From Marinobacterium_A aestuariivivens (GTDB lineage Bacteria; Pseudomonadota; Gammaproteobacteria; Pseudomonadales; Balneatricaceae): a stretch of DNA of 64,000 nucleotides. The notes beneath the pieces are model-generated. The model saw only the letters and a list, made by a program, of their open reading frames with translations, was not told where the DNA came from and searched no databases. Positions within the stretch are counted from its first letter, which is position 1; the number at the start of each line of letters is the position of its first letter. The stretch covers positions 5,022,001 to 5,086,000 of the forward strand of contig NZ_JBHSWE010000001.1 of the NCBI RefSeq assembly GCF_042661465.1. Reading direction: 5' to 3'. The position numbers were made by a program, and so were the translations under genes. Positions 31,699 through 42,210 of the stretch are shown here, piece by piece.

Positions 31699-33122
31699 AT
31701 GTCTCACTATAGCCTGAAACTGCTCGACGGGGGGACTGCCGAGGTTCCTTGCGCAGCCGTCGATGTGCTCGCTGCCGGTTTGCGGGGAGATCTTCTGACC
31801 CCGGAGTCGAGCCACTATGACTGGGCCCGGTCGGTCTGGAACGCGATGATCGACCACCGGCCCGGATTGATCGTCCGTTGTATCGTGCCCAGCGATGTAC
31901 GCAGCGCGGTCGATTTTGCCCGCGAACACCGGCTTCTGGTCTCGGTCCGCGGAGGAGGCCATAACATCGCCGGTCACGCGGTTTGCGAGGGTGGCCTGAT
32001 GATAGATGTGTCGCCGATGCGCTGGGTGCATGTCGACCCCGAGGCCTCGGTGGCCCTGGTGGGTGCCGGAGCTCTGCTCGGCGATCTCGACCGTGAAACC
32101 CTGACGCATGGACTGGTGACGCCGCTCGGTATCAATTCCACTACCGGCATTGCCGGGCTGACCCTTGGTGGCGGTTTTGGCTGGCTGTCGCGGCGTTTTG
32201 GCCTGGCGGCGGATAACCTCAGATCCGTCGATTTGGTGGGCGCGGACGGCCAGTTGCTCCATGCCAGTGAAGATGAGAACCCGGAGCTGTTCTGGGCACT
32301 GCGCGGCGGCGGCGGCAATTTCGGCATTGTTACCAGTTTCGAGTTCACACTGCACCGGTTCTGGCCCGAGGTGCTGACCGGGTTGCTTGTCTATCCGCTC
32401 GATCAGGCTCGCACCGTACTTCGGGCCTACCGTGAATTCGTTGCCACGGCGCCGGACAGTCTCAGCATCTGGGGCGTTCTTCGCAAGGCGCCACCGTTAC
32501 CCTTTCTCGAAGAAAGGTATCGCGGGCAGGAGGTTCTGATACTGGCCGTATGTTATAGCGGGGACATGAAAAAGGCCCCGCAACTGGTCGAGAGCCTGCA
32601 TCAGTTCGGAACACCCCTGGGGAACACCTGGGCCGCCAGCTGTACAGCAACTGGCAGACGGCGTTCGATCCGCTGTTGTCGCCGGGGGCGCGCAATTACT
32701 GGAAGTCCCACAACCTGAAAGCATTGCCCGATGCCGTGATCGATCCGCTCGTCGATGCCGCCGGCCGGTTGCCGTCGGATCAGTGCGAACTGCTCATCGC
32801 CCAGATGGGCGGTGTGACCAACCTTCGGGCGCCCGACGCGACGGCGTATCCGCACCGCGACGTCGAGTTCATCGTCAATATCCATGGCCGGTGGGACAAT
32901 GCCGGTGACGACCAAAGCTGTATCGGCTGGTCGAGACGGCTGTTCGACAGCCTGAGCCCGCACGCGGCAGGCAGTGTTTACGTCAACTTCATGACCGCCG
33001 ATGAGGAGGCCCGGGTCGGGGCGGCCTACGGTCCGAATCAGCATCGCCTGACATTGCTCAAGGAGCGGTATGATCCTGACAATCTATTGCGCATGAACCA
33101 GAACATCCTGCCGCGGACATAA
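31699..33122 (+). CDS. FAD-binding oxidoreductase, berberine-bridge type (one apparent frameshift)
   Basis: Flavoprotein with an N-terminal PCMH FAD-binding domain: SVRGGGHNIAGHAVCEGGLMIDVSPM contains the usual flavin-attachment histidine region, and GIAGLTLGGGFGWLSRRFGL follows. The C-terminus is a BBE domain (YGPNQHRLTLLKERYDPDNLLRMNQNI). ATG 31699 has GGAGG upstream. The frame breaks at 32630-32632 (GGG); one extra G joins TWGRQLYSNWQTAFDPLL. The repaired length is 474 residues. Substrate unknown; relatives oxidise sugars or alkaloid-like compounds. Confidence 0.85.
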
Positions 33123-33267
33123 GCGCGGAAACTGATCTGGCGCAAGGATTTGCCGCGACGGGCTGGTGGGCGTCGAAAAAAGGCGATTCAGATCAATGTT
33201 TTGGCACCCGGAAAGCTCTGTAATGTCCCCACATTTTATAGAGACTTTTCAAGGGGAGTCCAAAGTC

Positions 33268-33878
33268 ATGAAAAAATCCGTTATGTCCGTACTGCTTGCG
33301 GCCGGCCTCGTATCGGTACCTGCCGTCAGTCAGGCCTATGAGGCCGGCGATGTTGTGCTGCGCGCGGGCATCGCCTCGGTGCAGCCTGATTCAGATCCGC
33401 ATGGCACCATGGATGCGCTTGGGGTCGATGTCGATGATGGCGAGGCGCTGGGGATTACTGCCGCTTATATGCTGACCGATACGATCGGTGTCGAGCTGTT
33501 GGCCGCTACACCCTTCAATCACGACGTGACGGCAGAAGGGCTGGGCAAGATCGGCGATACCGATCAGCTCCCTCCGACGCTGTCTCTGCAGTGGGTGCCG
33601 CAGCTGGATATGGGGGCTTTCAGCCCTACGTCGGTGTCGGCGTCAACTACACCACTTTCTTTGACGAGCAGTCGCGTCTCGGCGACCTCAAGCTGGAGGA
33701 CTCCTGGGGTATCGCCTGGCAGACGGGCGTCGACTTCCAGATCGATCAGAACTGGCTGCTGAATGCCGCGGTCTGGAATATCGATATCGATACCGACGTC
33801 AAGCTGAATGGCGCCGATGTAGGCAGTGTCGAAATCGACCCCTGGGTCTACATGCTGGGTCTCGGTTACCGCTTCTGA
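33268..33878 (+). CDS. OmpW family outer-membrane protein (one apparent frameshift)
   Basis: Eight-stranded outer-membrane barrel. ATG 33268 begins MKKSVMSVLLAAGLVSVPAVSQA, a signal peptide, followed by YEAGDVVLRAGIASVQPDSD. The C-terminal strand ends in YMLGLGYRF, with the terminal phenylalanine required for barrel assembly. The frame breaks at the G run 33612-33616; one extra G joins GGFQPYVGVGVNYTTFF. The repaired length is 203 residues, typical of OmpW. Confidence 0.88.
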
Positions 33879-34018
33879 CCGTAGCGGGCGGGGAAAATCG
33901 CAACGATGCGCCCCGCCAGGATCAACCAGAGTCTTCCTGGCTGAACTAGACTTGGGTGCGAGGCGTATACGGTTATCACCGGGCGCGTCGCCCCAATCCT
34001 GTCAGGGAGCAAAGATCC

Positions 34019-34396
34019 ATGAAACTCCAAAGCTGTGTTCTTTCGTTTGTTCTGGTTTGCGCGAGTCTGGCCGCACCGGCTGGCTGGGCGCAAACCGATG
34101 CCACCCGAACGATTGCAACGATACTCTACAATCTGAACCACTTTCCGTCCGAGAGCGAGAAGGCTTCACTCGAGGTGATCACGGCCGACGCCGCCAGCAG
34201 CGAGGCGGAAAAGACCGTCGCCAGGGCGCTGATGAATATGCAGCACAAGGTCGGCGAGGAGGATGCTGCCGCATTGGAAAAGGTTCTGGCCGACGAATCG
34301 GCATCGCCTGAAACCCGTGAGCTGGCAAGGATTCTGCTGAGCGTCATGCACAAGCCTGCCGAAGCGGATCGTGAAAAACTCGAAACCATGATGTAA
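34019..34396 (+). CDS. Secreted small helical protein of unknown function (125 aa)
   Basis: ATG 34019 opens a signal peptide (MKLQSCVLSFVLVCASLAAPAGWAQ). The mature protein is Ala/Glu-rich and helical, with two similar segments: LNHFPSESEKASLEVI and MQHKVGEEDAAALEKVL, with a third shorter echo MHKPAEADREKLETM. These look like three repeats of a helical unit. Family not recognised. Confidence 0.65.
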   Translation: MKLQSCVLSFVLVCASLAAPAGWAQTDATRTIATILYNLNHFPSESEKASLEVITADAASSEAEKTVARALMNMQHKVGEEDAAALEKVLADESASPETRELARILLSVMHKPAEADREKLETMM

Positions 34397-34485
34397 GGCC
34401 GGCTTCGGCGGCGGTTGGCAGTTACGCTTGCGGTGCAAACAGGGTAATATTTTCAGTCAGTTGCAACCAAAAGTTAACTGCCATC

Positions 34486-35541
34486 ATGTCCCGTTCCGCC
34501 ACCGTTAGCATCGATTTCGTCGAAAGCCTTCTCCTGCACGCCGAGCAGAAGGGTTATAACGTGAATTCTCTGCTGGGCTCGATCGGCATGTCCCGTAGCG
34601 ATATCGACGGGCGTGACGACTTTCCCGCCGACCAGTTCAACCAGCTGTACCAGCACATGATGTGGCTGGTGCAGGACGAATCCTTCGGCCTGCTGTCGGG
34701 CGGTACCATGCCCAATGGCACCTTCCGCATGATGTGCTTCAGCATGATCACCTGTTCAACCCTCGGCGAGGCGGTGCGCCGCTGCAGCCAGTTCTACGAG
34801 ATCTGCAAGGGGCCGACCGTCAAGCCGGTGGTCGAGATGGAAGGCGACAGTGCCATCTTTCGCTACATCGCGCTCAATTCGATGCCGGCCGATACGGTCA
34901 AGCGGCTGGTGTCGAACGAAACGCCGGCAGTGATCCGTACCTCGATGTCTATCTGGCATCATTTCATGAGCTGGATGGTCGGCTATCGTCTGCCCCTGAG
35001 GCATGCCTGTTTTACCTTTGCCGAGCAGCCCAATCTCAGCGATTATCAGAACCTGTTCCAGTGCCCGCTGGCGTTCAACCGGGCGGAGAACTGCCTGATC
35101 TTCCCGGCAGAGCAGCTCGAGATGCCGATGATGCAGAACGCCGAATCCCTGCGCAGCTTTCTGCGTACCGCCCCCTATCAGCTGATGGTCATGGTCAATG
35201 GCGACCGTTCGGTCAGTGCCCAGGTCAAAGGGCTGATCGGACGCGATTTCAGTCGTCCACCACCGCCGATCCAGAATGTGGCGGCGGCGCTGAACATGTC
35301 CTCGCGAACCCTGCGGCGTCATCTGGACAAGGAGGGGACCACTTATCAGGCGCTGAAGGACCAGAGCCGGTTCACGGCGGCCCAGGACTATCTCAGTTGC
35401 CCCAACGTCTCGGTTCAGGAGGTCGCCTCATTGCTGGGATTTACCGAGCCCAGTGCTTTCGTGCGCGCCTTTCGCAAATGGAGCGGGATGACGCCGGCCG
35501 TCTATCGCGACCGCTATCAAGAGCACGAGGCGCCGCGATAG
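34486..35541 (+). CDS. AraC family transcriptional regulator (351 aa)
   Basis: The N-terminal half is the Arabinose_bd-like domain of the OruR/ArgR-type group, including MMCFSMITCSTLGEAVRRCSQFY. The C-terminal half is a double helix-turn-helix: NVAAALNMSSRTLRRHLDKEGTTYQAL, then SVQEVASLLGFTEPSAFVRAFRKWSGMTPAVYR. ATG 34486 opens MSRSATVSIDFV. Targets are not evident; the neighbouring secreted protein and subtilase genes are candidates. Confidence 0.9.
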   Translation: MSRSATVSIDFVESLLLHAEQKGYNVNSLLGSIGMSRSDIDGRDDFPADQFNQLYQHMMWLVQDESFGLLSGGTMPNGTFRMMCFSMITCSTLGEAVRRCSQFYEICKGPTVKPVVEMEGDSAIFRYIALNSMPADTVKRLVSNETPAVIRTSMSIWHHFMSWMVGYRLPLRHACFTFAEQPNLSDYQNLFQCPLAFNRAENCLIFPAEQLEMPMMQNAESLRSFLRTAPYQLMVMVNGDRSVSAQVKGLIGRDFSRPPPPIQNVAAALNMSSRTLRRHLDKEGTTYQALKDQSRFTAAQDYLSCPNVSVQEVASLLGFTEPSAFVRAFRKWSGMTPAVYRDRYQEHEAPR

Positions 35542-35655
35542 CACGCAGAGCGGGTGCGGTCAGATGATTTAAATACAGGATACGTATTGAATGATACCTA
35601 AGCGTTACGGGGGCGGGTCTATACTGCAGGCCAGTATGTCCAGCGTTGCGAGGGT

Positions 35656-36548
35656 TTGCCCGTGCCTGCTGCGTTTCTCGTCTGGTTGTTGCTTGTCAGC
35701 ATTCCAGTTGGCGCCTCTACCTACCGGATCGCGATTATCGATCGCTTTTTTCCGCCGGCCGAGTTCTTCGCCTCGGAGCGGGAGAGGAAGTGCAGCTCTG
35801 GATGCATGGACTGCTCGACGCCGATAACGACCGCCGCAAGGAGCCGTATTACCACGGCGATCTTATCCGCCTGATCGCATCTCATCCCGATTTTATCTTT
35901 CTACTGTATCCGATCAGCGGCCACGGGCACGCACTGGAGTCGATCCTGCAGAACCTGCGGGAGTTGCGGGCCCGTCTACCGAGTCAGAACGTGGACGCCG
36001 TCCTGCTGGCCTGGGAGTCCTCGACCCTCGTCAGCGCCTTCGAGAAACCGCTGCGCCGGGAACGCAAGAGTCAGTACAAGGCGCAGTTGCAGGCCTGGGC
36101 CGGGCAGGGTAGCGACTGGAACAACACCCTGGCAATCATCGACCAACTGGAGGCGCTGGCCGAAAGCGGTGTTGCCGTGATCACCATTGCCGGTAACGGT
36201 GGGCGTGGCATGGTGAATACGTTTTCCTTCGCCAGGGGCGTGGTGACTGTCGGCGCGATCGAGGACGAACTCGGGGATTTCGTCAGCGACAACGCCCTGG
36301 TCGATCGTCACGAACAGGCGGCCTATTTTGCTCTCCGCGTCGACAGCGAGAACGGCGAGCCCAAGGGCTACGATCTCGACGGTGATGGCTGCACCGATAT
36401 TCCGCTGTCTTCGCTGTCGGGCCATCGTGCCGGGCGGCAAGATTATCCCGCCCGATCCTGGCCGCCGCTCAAGGGATCCTCCTTTGCTGCGCCACGAGCC
36501 CTGAAAAAGATACTGCTGGAAGGGCGCAGTCAAAGAGGTTGCCGCTAG
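35656..36548 (+). CDS. Secreted subtilase-like (S8) protein, short and frameshifted
   Basis: TTG 35656 or GTG 35662 starts a signal peptide (VPAAFLVWLLLVSIPVGAS) followed by TYRIAIIDRFF, the position of the catalytic Asp in S8 proteases. Later blocks are SGVAVITIAGNGGRG, GVVTVGAIEDE and GSSFAAPRAL, the usual catalytic serine context. The frame breaks at 35786-35787; one G joins EREVQLWMHGLLDAD. The stretch before the serine (near 36420-36470) also reads better in another frame, so further indels are possible. About 297 residues, short for a subtilase. It may be inactive or a divergent family. Confidence 0.6.
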
Positions 36549-36585
36549 AGCGCAAATCCTGTTTCAAGGCCTCAGACCCTCAAAG

Positions 36586-36611
36586 GTGCCGATAACGCAA
36601 TTTATCGGCAC
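36586..36611. terminator. Hairpin at the island's left edge
   Basis: GTGCCGATAA pairs perfectly with TTATCGGCAC over a six-base loop, between the subtilase-like gene and the integrase. It may be a terminator or part of an integrase recombination site. Confidence 0.5.
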
Positions 36612-36668
36612 TTAGGTATAACTATATGATTTAATTGGTTTATAGATCCCAAAAACGGAACCGTCCCG

Positions 36669-37961
36669 ATGTATGAAATGCCGCCGGTCATGCCGCTGTT
36701 CGATTCGATACGCCATGTGGAGTTCGGCAACCCCCACGTCAACCAGTACCTGGCGGAAGTCATGCTGGATGCCGTTCCGGATGCCGGTCTCGTCTACGAG
36801 TACGCGCTGGAGTGGCTGCTCGAACAGAAACACAGCGAGAACAACTACAAAACCTACCGGAGCGAGCTGACCACCTTTCTGCACTGGTGCTTCGACGTCG
36901 AGCGCATATCGGTAACCGATGCCGGCCGACGTCATCTGAGCCGCTATATCGACTACTGCATGCAGCCGCCGGCACAGCTGATCGCATTTCGCAACGTTGC
37001 CCAGTTCATCCACTCGAAACATCTCGATGAACGCCTGCCGAACCCGCTGTGGCGGCCTTTCCTGGGCAAGCGGATCGGCGGAGAAGAGCAGCCATACCGC
37101 ATCACCGAGCGGGCGCTGAAGACCAAGCTGGCAATCCTGTCGTCTTTCTTCAGCTATCTGATTCACGAGGAATACACGGAACGAAATCCGGCGCTGATGC
37201 TGATAAAGAACGGCCGTTTCCGGGTCGGCCAGGCAGGCCCGCTGGACGATACCGAGGAGCTCAAGGCATTCACCGACCTGCAGTGGTCCTACGTGATGGC
37301 GGCTGCAGACCGCCTGGCGGCCCGAGATCCGGAGGAGCATGAGCGCACCCGGTTCCTGATTTGCCTGATGTACGGCTGCTATCTGCGCATCTCCGAAGTC
37401 TCTGCGAGGCCGGGTTTCGCGCCGGTCATGGGACAGTTCCGTCGCGACCGCAAAACCGGTGTCTGGGGGTACTTCGTGCCGATCAGCAAGGGTGGCAAAA
37501 AGCGCACCGTAGCGGTTTCCAGGCGTCTGCTGCAGGCGTTGAAGCGCTATCGGAGTCACCTGGGAATGAGCGAACTGCCGGCACCCAACGACAAGACGCC
37601 GCTTTTCGTACGCCACCGTGCTGCAGGACGCGGACGCGACGCGGGCATCCTCAACGCCAACCTTGGCATTCGCCAGTTGCGCGACGAGATCTCCAGCGTG
37701 ATCGCCCAGGCCGCCGACCAGGCCGAACAAGACGGATTCAGCCAGGATGCCCGGGAAATGCGCACCATGACACCGCACAGCATTCGCCATACGGGCATCT
37801 CCCACGATATCAATTTCAACGGCCGGCCGCTGTCTCACGTCCAGGCTGACGCCGGACACGACAGTATCGAAACGACATCCCAATACCTCCACACCAGCCG
37901 GGCAGAACGACACGAGTCCGCCGCCAACAAGCCTCTGGATCGTCTTTCCGGCGACGAGTGA
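36669..37961 (+). CDS. Tyrosine recombinase / site-specific integrase (430 aa)
   Basis: Probably integrates or excises the island that follows. All catalytic residues are visible: Arg240 in GCYLRISEVS, a candidate beta-hairpin Lys near 276 in SKGGKKRTV, His370 and Arg373 in TPHSIRHTG, His397 in DAGHDSIETTSQY and nucleophile Tyr406. The N-terminal core-binding domain spans about residues 40-175. Full length, no frameshift. No tRNA gene is adjacent, so the attachment site is unknown. It marks the boundary after which REP-like repeats disappear. Confidence 0.9.
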   Translation: MYEMPPVMPLFDSIRHVEFGNPHVNQYLAEVMLDAVPDAGLVYEYALEWLLEQKHSENNYKTYRSELTTFLHWCFDVERISVTDAGRRHLSRYIDYCMQPPAQLIAFRNVAQFIHSKHLDERLPNPLWRPFLGKRIGGEEQPYRITERALKTKLAILSSFFSYLIHEEYTERNPALMLIKNGRFRVGQAGPLDDTEELKAFTDLQWSYVMAAADRLAARDPEEHERTRFLICLMYGCYLRISEVSARPGFAPVMGQFRRDRKTGVWGYFVPISKGGKKRTVAVSRRLLQALKRYRSHLGMSELPAPNDKTPLFVRHRAAGRGRDAGILNANLGIRQLRDEISSVIAQAADQAEQDGFSQDAREMRTMTPHSIRHTGISHDINFNGRPLSHVQADAGHDSIETTSQYLHTSRAERHESAANKPLDRLSGDE

Positions 37962-38365
37962 AAGTCGCGTATAGAAGCTTTGGCTGGTAAGCACCAGCCG
38001 GCTGTCAAACCCCTTTATTACGCCAATATCGTATTGCATATAATATATATTATGTTAAATACAGAATATGTCTTTGGAGTTGGCTGCCCCTGTGTTATTT
38101 CAAACTAAGGATGAGATCCGATCTCATCGCTATTTGATTTCGTCCAGACCACGCCTGCTCTAGGCTTTAGCGCTATCAGCGCTGCCTGGTCGAAACCCGA
38201 TAATCAAGCTAACGATGAGATTCTGCGGTTCTGGCGCCTACCCGTGCGGAGAGTCGCGAAGAATTCGTTTTCGTGGGATAAGTACCGCGTAACGCAATGT
38301 AGCGCACGTTGCTGCCGACTGACTCGGCTCGACTATGAAGGTCCGTTGGTCCGTTGCCAGACAGC
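37962..38365. other. Gene-free stretch after the integrase
   Basis: This 404-base gap has no convincing gene. It contains an AT-rich tract (GCATATAATATATATTATG) near 38040, a 19-base palindrome at 38110-38128 and AGCGCT-ATC-AGCGCT near 38169. A degenerate copy of GATGAGAT lies near 38214. It could be an attachment or regulatory region. Confidence 0.4.
38110..38128. promoter_or_regulatory. Perfect palindrome GATGAGATC-C-GATCTCATC
   Basis: Nine-base arms around a single central base lie 150 bases downstream of the integrase. This is a candidate recombinase or repressor site; no direct evidence. Confidence 0.3.
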
Positions 38366-38911
38366 CTACGCTGGAAGCTGCTCGAGCAGCTTCAGCATCT
38401 CCTTGTGCGGCCACAGACATTCCGTCTCTTTCATGCCCTTGATGCGGCTCGGCCGTTCGGACAGCTTCGCCGACAACGAGTACGGACCGAGCGCCATGAT
38501 GTCGCTGCCGTCCCAGGTGAACGATTCCAGGTCCTGTACCGCGACCCTCAGCGTGCCTTGCACGGATCGATCGCACTGGGTATCGAACGCCAGCGGTGTC
38601 AGGTATCTGGTCGTTCGTTCCACGAGCTCGCTCGGATACCCGAGCTTCATCATGCTGTTGACCAGCATGTCGTCGAACCAGCGATCGATCTGCTTGAGAT
38701 CCTTCTGCGTCATGCCGATCAGCGCGACGGCATAGCGTGTCTGGTCATGGATAAAAAGCATGCAGTTGCGGCGCTGAATGACCACCAGGTTGGCATGCCA
38801 ACCATCCAGCAAGCTGTCTTGTCGCGCTGGGCCATCAACAATCAGATGCCCTGCTTTCTTCAGTTTGTCAGCGAGCTTCCTGGTAACGTGAATTCTCACA
38901 AATTCAGCCAA
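38366..38911 (-). CDS. DUF6933-like protein coupled to hsdR (about 181 aa)
   Basis: The N-terminus VRIHVTRKLADKLKKAG and the block WHANLVVIQRRNCMLFIHDQTRYAVAL resemble the DUF6933 family, small proteins of unknown function. My family call is from memory. The start is TTG 38911 or GTG 38899; the hsdR stop is immediately upstream at 38913, so the gene is the fourth of an hsdM-hsdS-hsdR unit. The C-terminal part is polar and ends KEMLKLLEQLPA. Possibly an accessory to the restriction system, or a passenger. Confidence 0.65.
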   Translation of the reverse strand: MAEFVRIHVTRKLADKLKKAGHLIVDGPARQDSLLDGWHANLVVIQRRNCMLFIHDQTRYAVALIGMTQKDLKQIDRWFDDMLVNSMMKLGYPSELVERTTRYLTPLAFDTQCDRSVQGTLRVAVQDLESFTWDGSDIMALGPYSLSAKLSERPSRIKGMKETECLWPHKEMLKLLEQLPA

Positions 38912-38912
38912 C

Positions 38913-41900
38913 TCATTGGTTATTGGAGACTTTTGACGACTGCATCAGCATGTCGAACACGACCCGAGCGAAGCCCTGGGCGATCTGCGGGCTGCTCAGA
39001 ATCTGCATCATCTGATTCTGGTGCGCATCCGAACTGCCGAGAACGGCATCATCGATGGCCTGCGGGAACTCGCCCAGGAACGCCTGCTCAGGCGAGTTGT
39101 TCCGTATTTGCTGCATGACCCGCTCGTTCTCCCGTACCTTGTCGGTGATCGTTCGGGCGTAGTTGAGCATGTCGTCGTCCGTAAGGTTGTCGGTGACGAA
39201 CAGCTCGTTGAGCCGTCTCAGGATGGTCGAAAGGAACTCCTCCTTCTTGTCCTTTGCCCTGGCGGTGCCCATCTCGTTGCCAGGCTCCAGCCCATATTCG
39301 CCAGCGTCGTCCTTCAGTTTCAGGTCCTGCTGACGAATCTTCGACAAGCGGTAGTGACTCAGCGTCACGTTACCCAGGTCGATCTCGTCGTCCTCGTCGA
39401 TCTTCTCGCGCAGCATGGGTCTCAGGTGGCGGGCATAGAGACTGAGCTTTTCCAGTTCCTTGTCGTCGTAGTCGACAATCTGGGACATGAATTCGTAGAA
39501 GCGCACGTAGCTGCCGAGGTCTTTCTTGAAGATCTCCAGGGCATCCTTTTCCTGCTTGCACTCCCTGAAGCTGTTCTCGGCGTTCGCGATCAGTACGGCA
39601 TCGCCCGAGGCCTTGCAACGCTCGAACATCTCTTTCGCTGTCTTGTAGGCTTCGGTGGCCGAGGCATAGCGTTTCTGCCAGCGTTCGACGGCGGGTTTGC
39701 AGATGTTGGCGATGGCGGCGTTGCTTTTGTTCGGAATGAAGAACGCCGTGCAGAACTGCTCTACTTCGCTCCAGGAGAAGATGCCCTGTGACTTGAGCTT
39801 CTCGAACAGGTCGTACACCCGATTGGGGTCGGAGACATCGGTGAGCTCCGCCGTTTGATAGTACGGCTGGAAGGCATCCAGAATGTCCTGCGGATCGTTG
39901 AAGAAGTCGAGCACGAAGGTGCCCGATTCCGCTTTACCTTGATAGGTGCGATTCAGCCGCGACAGGGTCTGTACGCACTCGACGCCAGCCAGCTTCTTGT
40001 CGACGTACATGGCGCACAGTTTGGGCTGGTCGAACCCCGTCTGGAACTTGTTGGCGACCAGCATCACTTGGTAGTCGTCGGTGTCGAAGGCCTTGCGCAT
40101 ATCGCGGCCCTTGAGGGCAGGATTCATATTGATCTCGGTGAACTTTTCGCCCAGCAGGCCCGCAACGTTCGGGTCGTTGTCGGAGAATTCGACTTCACCC
40201 GAGAAAGCGACCATCGCATGTATTTTCTGGTATTTCTTCTCGGCCACGTACTTGTCGAACGCCAGCTTGTAGCGCACGGCTTCCTTGCGCGAACTGGTCA
40301 CGACCATCGCCTTGGCCTGGCCGCCCAGCAATCCCATGACGTTGTCCTTGAAGTGCTCGACGACCACCTGCACCTTCTGCGCGATGTTGTAGTCATGCAA
40401 GCGCACCCACTGGTTCAGTTTGACCTTGGCCTTTTTGGCGTCGACCTCGGCATCCTGCTCCCGCACCTTCTGCGCGAGCTGATAGGCCACCTTGTAGCTG
40501 GTGTAGTTCTTCAGCACATCGAGGATAAACCCTTCCTCGATCGCCTGGCGCATGCTGTAGACGTGCCAGGCTTCGGGCTTGTTCGTGCTCGAAGGCGGGC
40601 TGTCGGGATCAGGACAGCGACCAAACAGTTGCAGCGTTTTCGGCTTGGGGGTGGCCGTGAACGCAAAGAAGCTCAGGTTCTGCGAACCACGACGTGCCGC
40701 CACGGTGGCATCCAGCATATCTTCGGACGTCAGACCTTCCTGGTCTTCGTCGGCTTCCAGCATCAGGACTTCCTTGAGCTGACGTGCCGTGGAGCCTGAC
40801 TGGGACGAGTGCGCCTCGTCCGCGATCACCGCGTAGTTGCGCTCCCTGAGACTGACGCTGTTCTCAATGGCCTTGAGCACGAACGGAAAGGTCTGGATGG
40901 TGACGATAATGATCGGCTGGGCGCTTTCCAGGGCGGTGGCGAGCTTTTCCGACTTGGAGCCTTCGCCCTCTTTGGTGTTGATCCGCCCTACTACACCGTC
41001 TGCGTGCTCGAACTGGTAGATGGTGTCCTGAAGCTGGTCATCCAGCACGGTACGGTCGGTGACGACGATGACCGAGTGGAACCGCTTGTCGCCCTGCTCA
41101 TCATACAGCGACGCCAACTGGTGCGCGGTCCAGGCGATGGAGTTGGACTTGCCCGAGCCCGCGCTGTGCTGAATCAGGTATTTCTGGCCTGGGCCGTTTT
41201 CGCGGGCATCGCCCACCAGTTTGCTGACCACGTCCCACTGGTGATAACGGGGGAAGATCAGCGTCTCTTTCTTGGTTTTCTTGCCCTGCCAGTCCTCTTT
41301 CTCTTCGATCTGCAGATGAACAAAGCGGGCCAGAATGCGCAGGATATTGTCGGGGGCCAGCACCTCCTGCCAAAGGTAGGCGGTGGCGTATTCGTCAAGG
41401 TTCGCGGGCACATCGTTGCCTGCACCTCCCTCTTTCGTGCCCCTGTTGAACGGCAGGAAGAAGGTGTCGTTACCCTCCAGCCGAGTCGCCATATAGACCT
41501 CGTACTGGCTGACGGCAAAATGCACCAGCGCACCGCGCTTGAAAGTCAGCAGTGGCTCGGGTTTGTTAGTGGCTGGGTCCTTCGGCAGACGGGTCTGTTT
41601 GTACTGCTTAATCGCCCTTTCAACCGCCTGCTTGAATTCCGATTTCAGCTCCAGCGTGGCGATGGGCAGGCCATTCAGAAACAGCACCAGATCAATCCGC
41701 CACGCCTTCGCCTGCTTCCCCGTCAGTGCCAGATGTTCTGCTGTCGCGTAAGGACTGTAGACCAGCTCGGGCACCACGCGCAGACGGTTCTGCTGATAGC
41801 GGGCCAGCGTCTCGGGGTTCAGGTCGTGATCGGGCTTGAACTGACAGAGACGGAAACGGGTGCCGCGATCCTTCAGCTCATGACGCAGCACACCGAGCGT

Positions 41901-42188
41901 GCCGAAGGTGCGCAGCTCCTTGTTGGCGGCGTTCGGGTCCGCCTTGCTAACTTGGTTGGTGACCCGCTCCAGAAACGCCTTTTCAGGATCATTCGGATAG
42001 AGCTTGCAGTACTTCTGCCACTGCTCGGGCTGGGTCTCCTGCACAAAGCCGAGCAGATCGGGCTCATAGAGCGCCCGTTCGCGGTTGTAACCAGCAGGCT
42101 CACCCAGCAGCCAGCCGTTGTCCAGCAACTGCTCGATAATCTCGTTCTGGAAGACCGATTCTTTTGATTTGCTGGCGTAATTGCTCAT
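38913..42188 (-). CDS. hsdR: Type I restriction endonuclease subunit R
   Basis: Motor and nuclease subunit of a type I restriction-modification complex. ATG 42188 (MSNYASKSKESVFQ) is preferred over the longer open frame to 42230. The N-terminal nuclease has IATLELKSEF (PD-(D/E)xK) near residue 200. The translocase has Walker A HSAGSGKSNS, DEAHSSQSG, FTATPKPKTLQLFG, and motif VI-type QTLSRLNRTYQGK. The C-terminal helical region binds the methylase. About 1091 residues with an intact frame. It follows hsdS by 22 bases. Confidence 0.95.
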   Translation of the reverse strand: MSNYASKSKESVFQNEIIEQLLDNGWLLGEPAGYNRERALYEPDLLGFVQETQPEQWQKYCKLYPNDPEKAFLERVTNQVSKADPNAANKELRTFGTLGVLRHELKDRGTRFRLCQFKPDHDLNPETLARYQQNRLRVVPELVYSPYATAEHLALTGKQAKAWRIDLVLFLNGLPIATLELKSEFKQAVERAIKQYKQTRLPKDPATNKPEPLLTFKRGALVHFAVSQYEVYMATRLEGNDTFFLPFNRGTKEGGAGNDVPANLDEYATAYLWQEVLAPDNILRILARFVHLQIEEKEDWQGKKTKKETLIFPRYHQWDVVSKLVGDARENGPGQKYLIQHSAGSGKSNSIAWTAHQLASLYDEQGDKRFHSVIVVTDRTVLDDQLQDTIYQFEHADGVVGRINTKEGEGSKSEKLATALESAQPIIIVTIQTFPFVLKAIENSVSLRERNYAVIADEAHSSQSGSTARQLKEVLMLEADEDQEGLTSEDMLDATVAARRGSQNLSFFAFTATPKPKTLQLFGRCPDPDSPPSSTNKPEAWHVYSMRQAIEEGFILDVLKNYTSYKVAYQLAQKVREQDAEVDAKKAKVKLNQWVRLHDYNIAQKVQVVVEHFKDNVMGLLGGQAKAMVVTSSRKEAVRYKLAFDKYVAEKKYQKIHAMVAFSGEVEFSDNDPNVAGLLGEKFTEINMNPALKGRDMRKAFDTDDYQVMLVANKFQTGFDQPKLCAMYVDKKLAGVECVQTLSRLNRTYQGKAESGTFVLDFFNDPQDILDAFQPYYQTAELTDVSDPNRVYDLFEKLKSQGIFSWSEVEQFCTAFFIPNKSNAAIANICKPAVERWQKRYASATEAYKTAKEMFERCKASGDAVLIANAENSFRECKQEKDALEIFKKDLGSYVRFYEFMSQIVDYDDKELEKLSLYARHLRPMLREKIDEDDEIDLGNVTLSHYRLSKIRQQDLKLKDDAGEYGLEPGNEMGTARAKDKKEEFLSTILRRLNELFVTDNLTDDDMLNYARTITDKVRENERVMQQIRNNSPEQAFLGEFPQAIDDAVLGSSDAHQNQMMQILSSPQIAQGFARVVFDMLMQSSKVSNNQ

Positions 42189-42210
42189 ATCCAACGTCCT
42201 TGTGGTTCTG

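Noticed and set aside
36549..36668. A tRNA gene serving as the integration site
   Set aside because: No tRNA cloverleaf or T-loop sequence is visible beside the integrase.
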